A DNA stretch of 64,000 nt from Talinum fruticosum (Eukaryota; Streptophyta; Magnoliopsida; Caryophyllales; Talinaceae), in contig JAITYX010000083.1 of NCBI GenBank assembly GCA_021018815.1, positions 1,302,001 through 1,366,000 of the forward strand. The letters run 5' to 3'. A model generated the notes under the pieces. That model had not been told where the DNA came from. It was given only the letters and a program-made list of their open reading frames with translations, and searched no databases. The position numbers and the translations under genes were made by a program. This document shows positions 62,801 to 64,000 of this stretch, piece after piece (position 1 is the stretch's first letter; each line of letters begins with the position of its first letter).

Positions 62801-64000
62801 CATGATTTTAAAAGGAAAAAAAAAAGGAAATATGACAAATCTCTTTTGGCCCCCGCCCCCTTTTGTACTAAAAAGAAAGGGTCAAGTGAGTGGGGAAAAT
62901 GGACAGTGACATTCTAATCAACAATCCACTAGTTTCTGTTACACTGCAACTAGCTTATTTGGTCAGCAAAGGAGCCCCCTCTTCACTCAAACTTGCCAAC
63001 TTCTTCAGCCTTTGTGAATTGTGACCCCTCTCTACATTGCTTGTACTGTCAATTTCCTCCTCGTGTACCCATATCAGACACCCGATACTTGTCAGGAATC
63101 CTTCACTCAAACTAGGCTCTTTTTAGTGTAACTGTAAAGAATTGTCAATTGTGTAAATTATAAGGTCAGTAAGGAGTTGTACGATGATTATAAGGTTCGT
63201 TGTAAGAAACTGTAAAATTATGAACTAAAGTTAAAGAAAAGAGGGTCATAGTCGTATGGGAGGGAGTAGAACCCTCCTCCTCGCAAGATGTGGACTGATA
63301 AATCAATGACAAGAGTTAAAATTTCAACCATATAGTACGTTTTCTGATAATGCTTTTAAGGGCGAAAGATGCCACGCAGAAGTGTCGCATCCCGAAACAT
63401 TTGCGCCCCTGCCTAGCAATCATAGAAGTCTACAAAGCAGTTGTGCATTCCCTAGTCTCAACCTGGAGGAAAAAGAGATGTCTGATCATAGGCATTATTT
63501 GGACGGATGGTTAGTGCAAGTGAACTCGAAGACAAAGCACCTCTCAGGAGTCTCAAGGACGCACTTAGAGTGAAGAGTAAGGCATAATCTTTAAGGAAAC
63601 AAACAGAAAAACAAAGGAAATGAGTGCTAAGTAGTGAGTGAACAGGACACCTGATAAGATGGAAATAGACTTGGACATGTCAGGGACAATTGCTCACCAA
63701 GAGTCCAAATATCAGCATCCCAACTTGTTGAACCCTATTATCACATTACAAGTTTCAGTTAATAAAGATGGTAATATGTCATAGTAGATCACCCCTCATG
63801 AACTCATGGCAATGAATTTATCAGAAGCACCCAAAAAAAAAGAGAAAAGGTAGGATCGACGTACCTTAGAGCTTGTGGTTCTCGCTGCTGCCAAATGAAT
63901 ACTGGTTGTCTGTTTGCCCATCCAAATCAAGGTCGCCTTCAGAAGGATGATGGTATCTTACGTACATGGGAAAAATTCAAAGAACAGGCATGGATTTCTA
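59831..64000. other. Intergenic region to window end
   Basis: MYB promoter at the left, then AT-rich DNA with GGGTTCAGG-type and CAGTTAGC-type repeats (61590-61740), a TTTATTT tract, GA repeats (62610-62622) and a TTGTAA-rich stretch (63120-63230). A minus-strand frame at 63866-63957 ending in TAA could be a terminal exon of a gene to the right, but I cannot support it. No gene called. Confidence 0.45.

Noticed and set aside
63866..63957. Candidate terminal exon on the minus strand (stop at 63866)
   Set aside because: It has no recognised family and no confident acceptor; the upstream frame is stopped by TGA a few codons earlier and the window ends.

Overview
The window is nuclear DNA from a flowering plant, most likely a dicot. 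The evidence is AT-rich intergenic DNA, GT-AG introns, plant-type U2 and U4 snRNA genes with the plant upstream element GTCCCACATCG, plant-specific gene families (RABA1 GTPases, plastid PEP/phosphate translocator, MYB98-type MYB, CGYC-class glutaredoxin) and plant transposons. Gene models were built by reading splice sites and following the reading frame across exons. No database search was possible.

Layout. 1-12.3 kb: a U2 snRNA gene with a convergent intronless RABA1 gene, then a U4 snRNA gene, then a two-exon DPH7 (diphthamide pathway WD40) gene, then a second U2 plus convergent RABA1 pair that is a diverged copy of the first. The single DPH7 intron carries a complete 3.2 kb LTR with a 5-bp target duplication. 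13.4-18.4 kb: a GRXC1-like glutaredoxin and a wrecked 2-oxoglutarate dioxygenase pseudogene. 18.5-20.2 kb: an (AT)n tract and a 1.04 kb non-autonomous hAT element. 20.9-24.7 kb: a Tim17/Tim22/Tim23-family membrane protein gene. 25.5-28.2 kb: a decayed retroelement holding a gag-like fragment and a cold-shock-domain fragment split by a 926-bp hAT element. 29.9-32.6 kb: the SRP receptor beta gene. 33.2-33.9 kb: a 5'-truncated LINE. 35.1-37.6 kb: an eight-exon multi-pass membrane protein gene with an apparent 1-nt frameshift in exon 1. 38-45 kb: gene-poor, with one hAT-like MITE. 45.5-48.6 kb: a UVR-ApaG protein gene. 51.8-55.3 kb: a plastid PEP/phosphate translocator gene. 56.4-57.6 kb: a long (TA)n tract and a tandem array of MITE-like units. 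57.9-59.8 kb: a MYB98-like gene. 59.8-64 kb: no gene I can support.

The protein genes are unrelated housekeeping or regulatory genes; eukaryotic synteny implies no operon-like cooperation. The only functional clustering is the three spliceosomal snRNA genes within about 10.3 kb. The most unusual structural signal is a 72-bp minisatellite whose unit is a nested palindrome. It occurs in two unrelated mobile elements in this window: the LTR inside the DPH7 intron and the hAT element at 19.1 kb.
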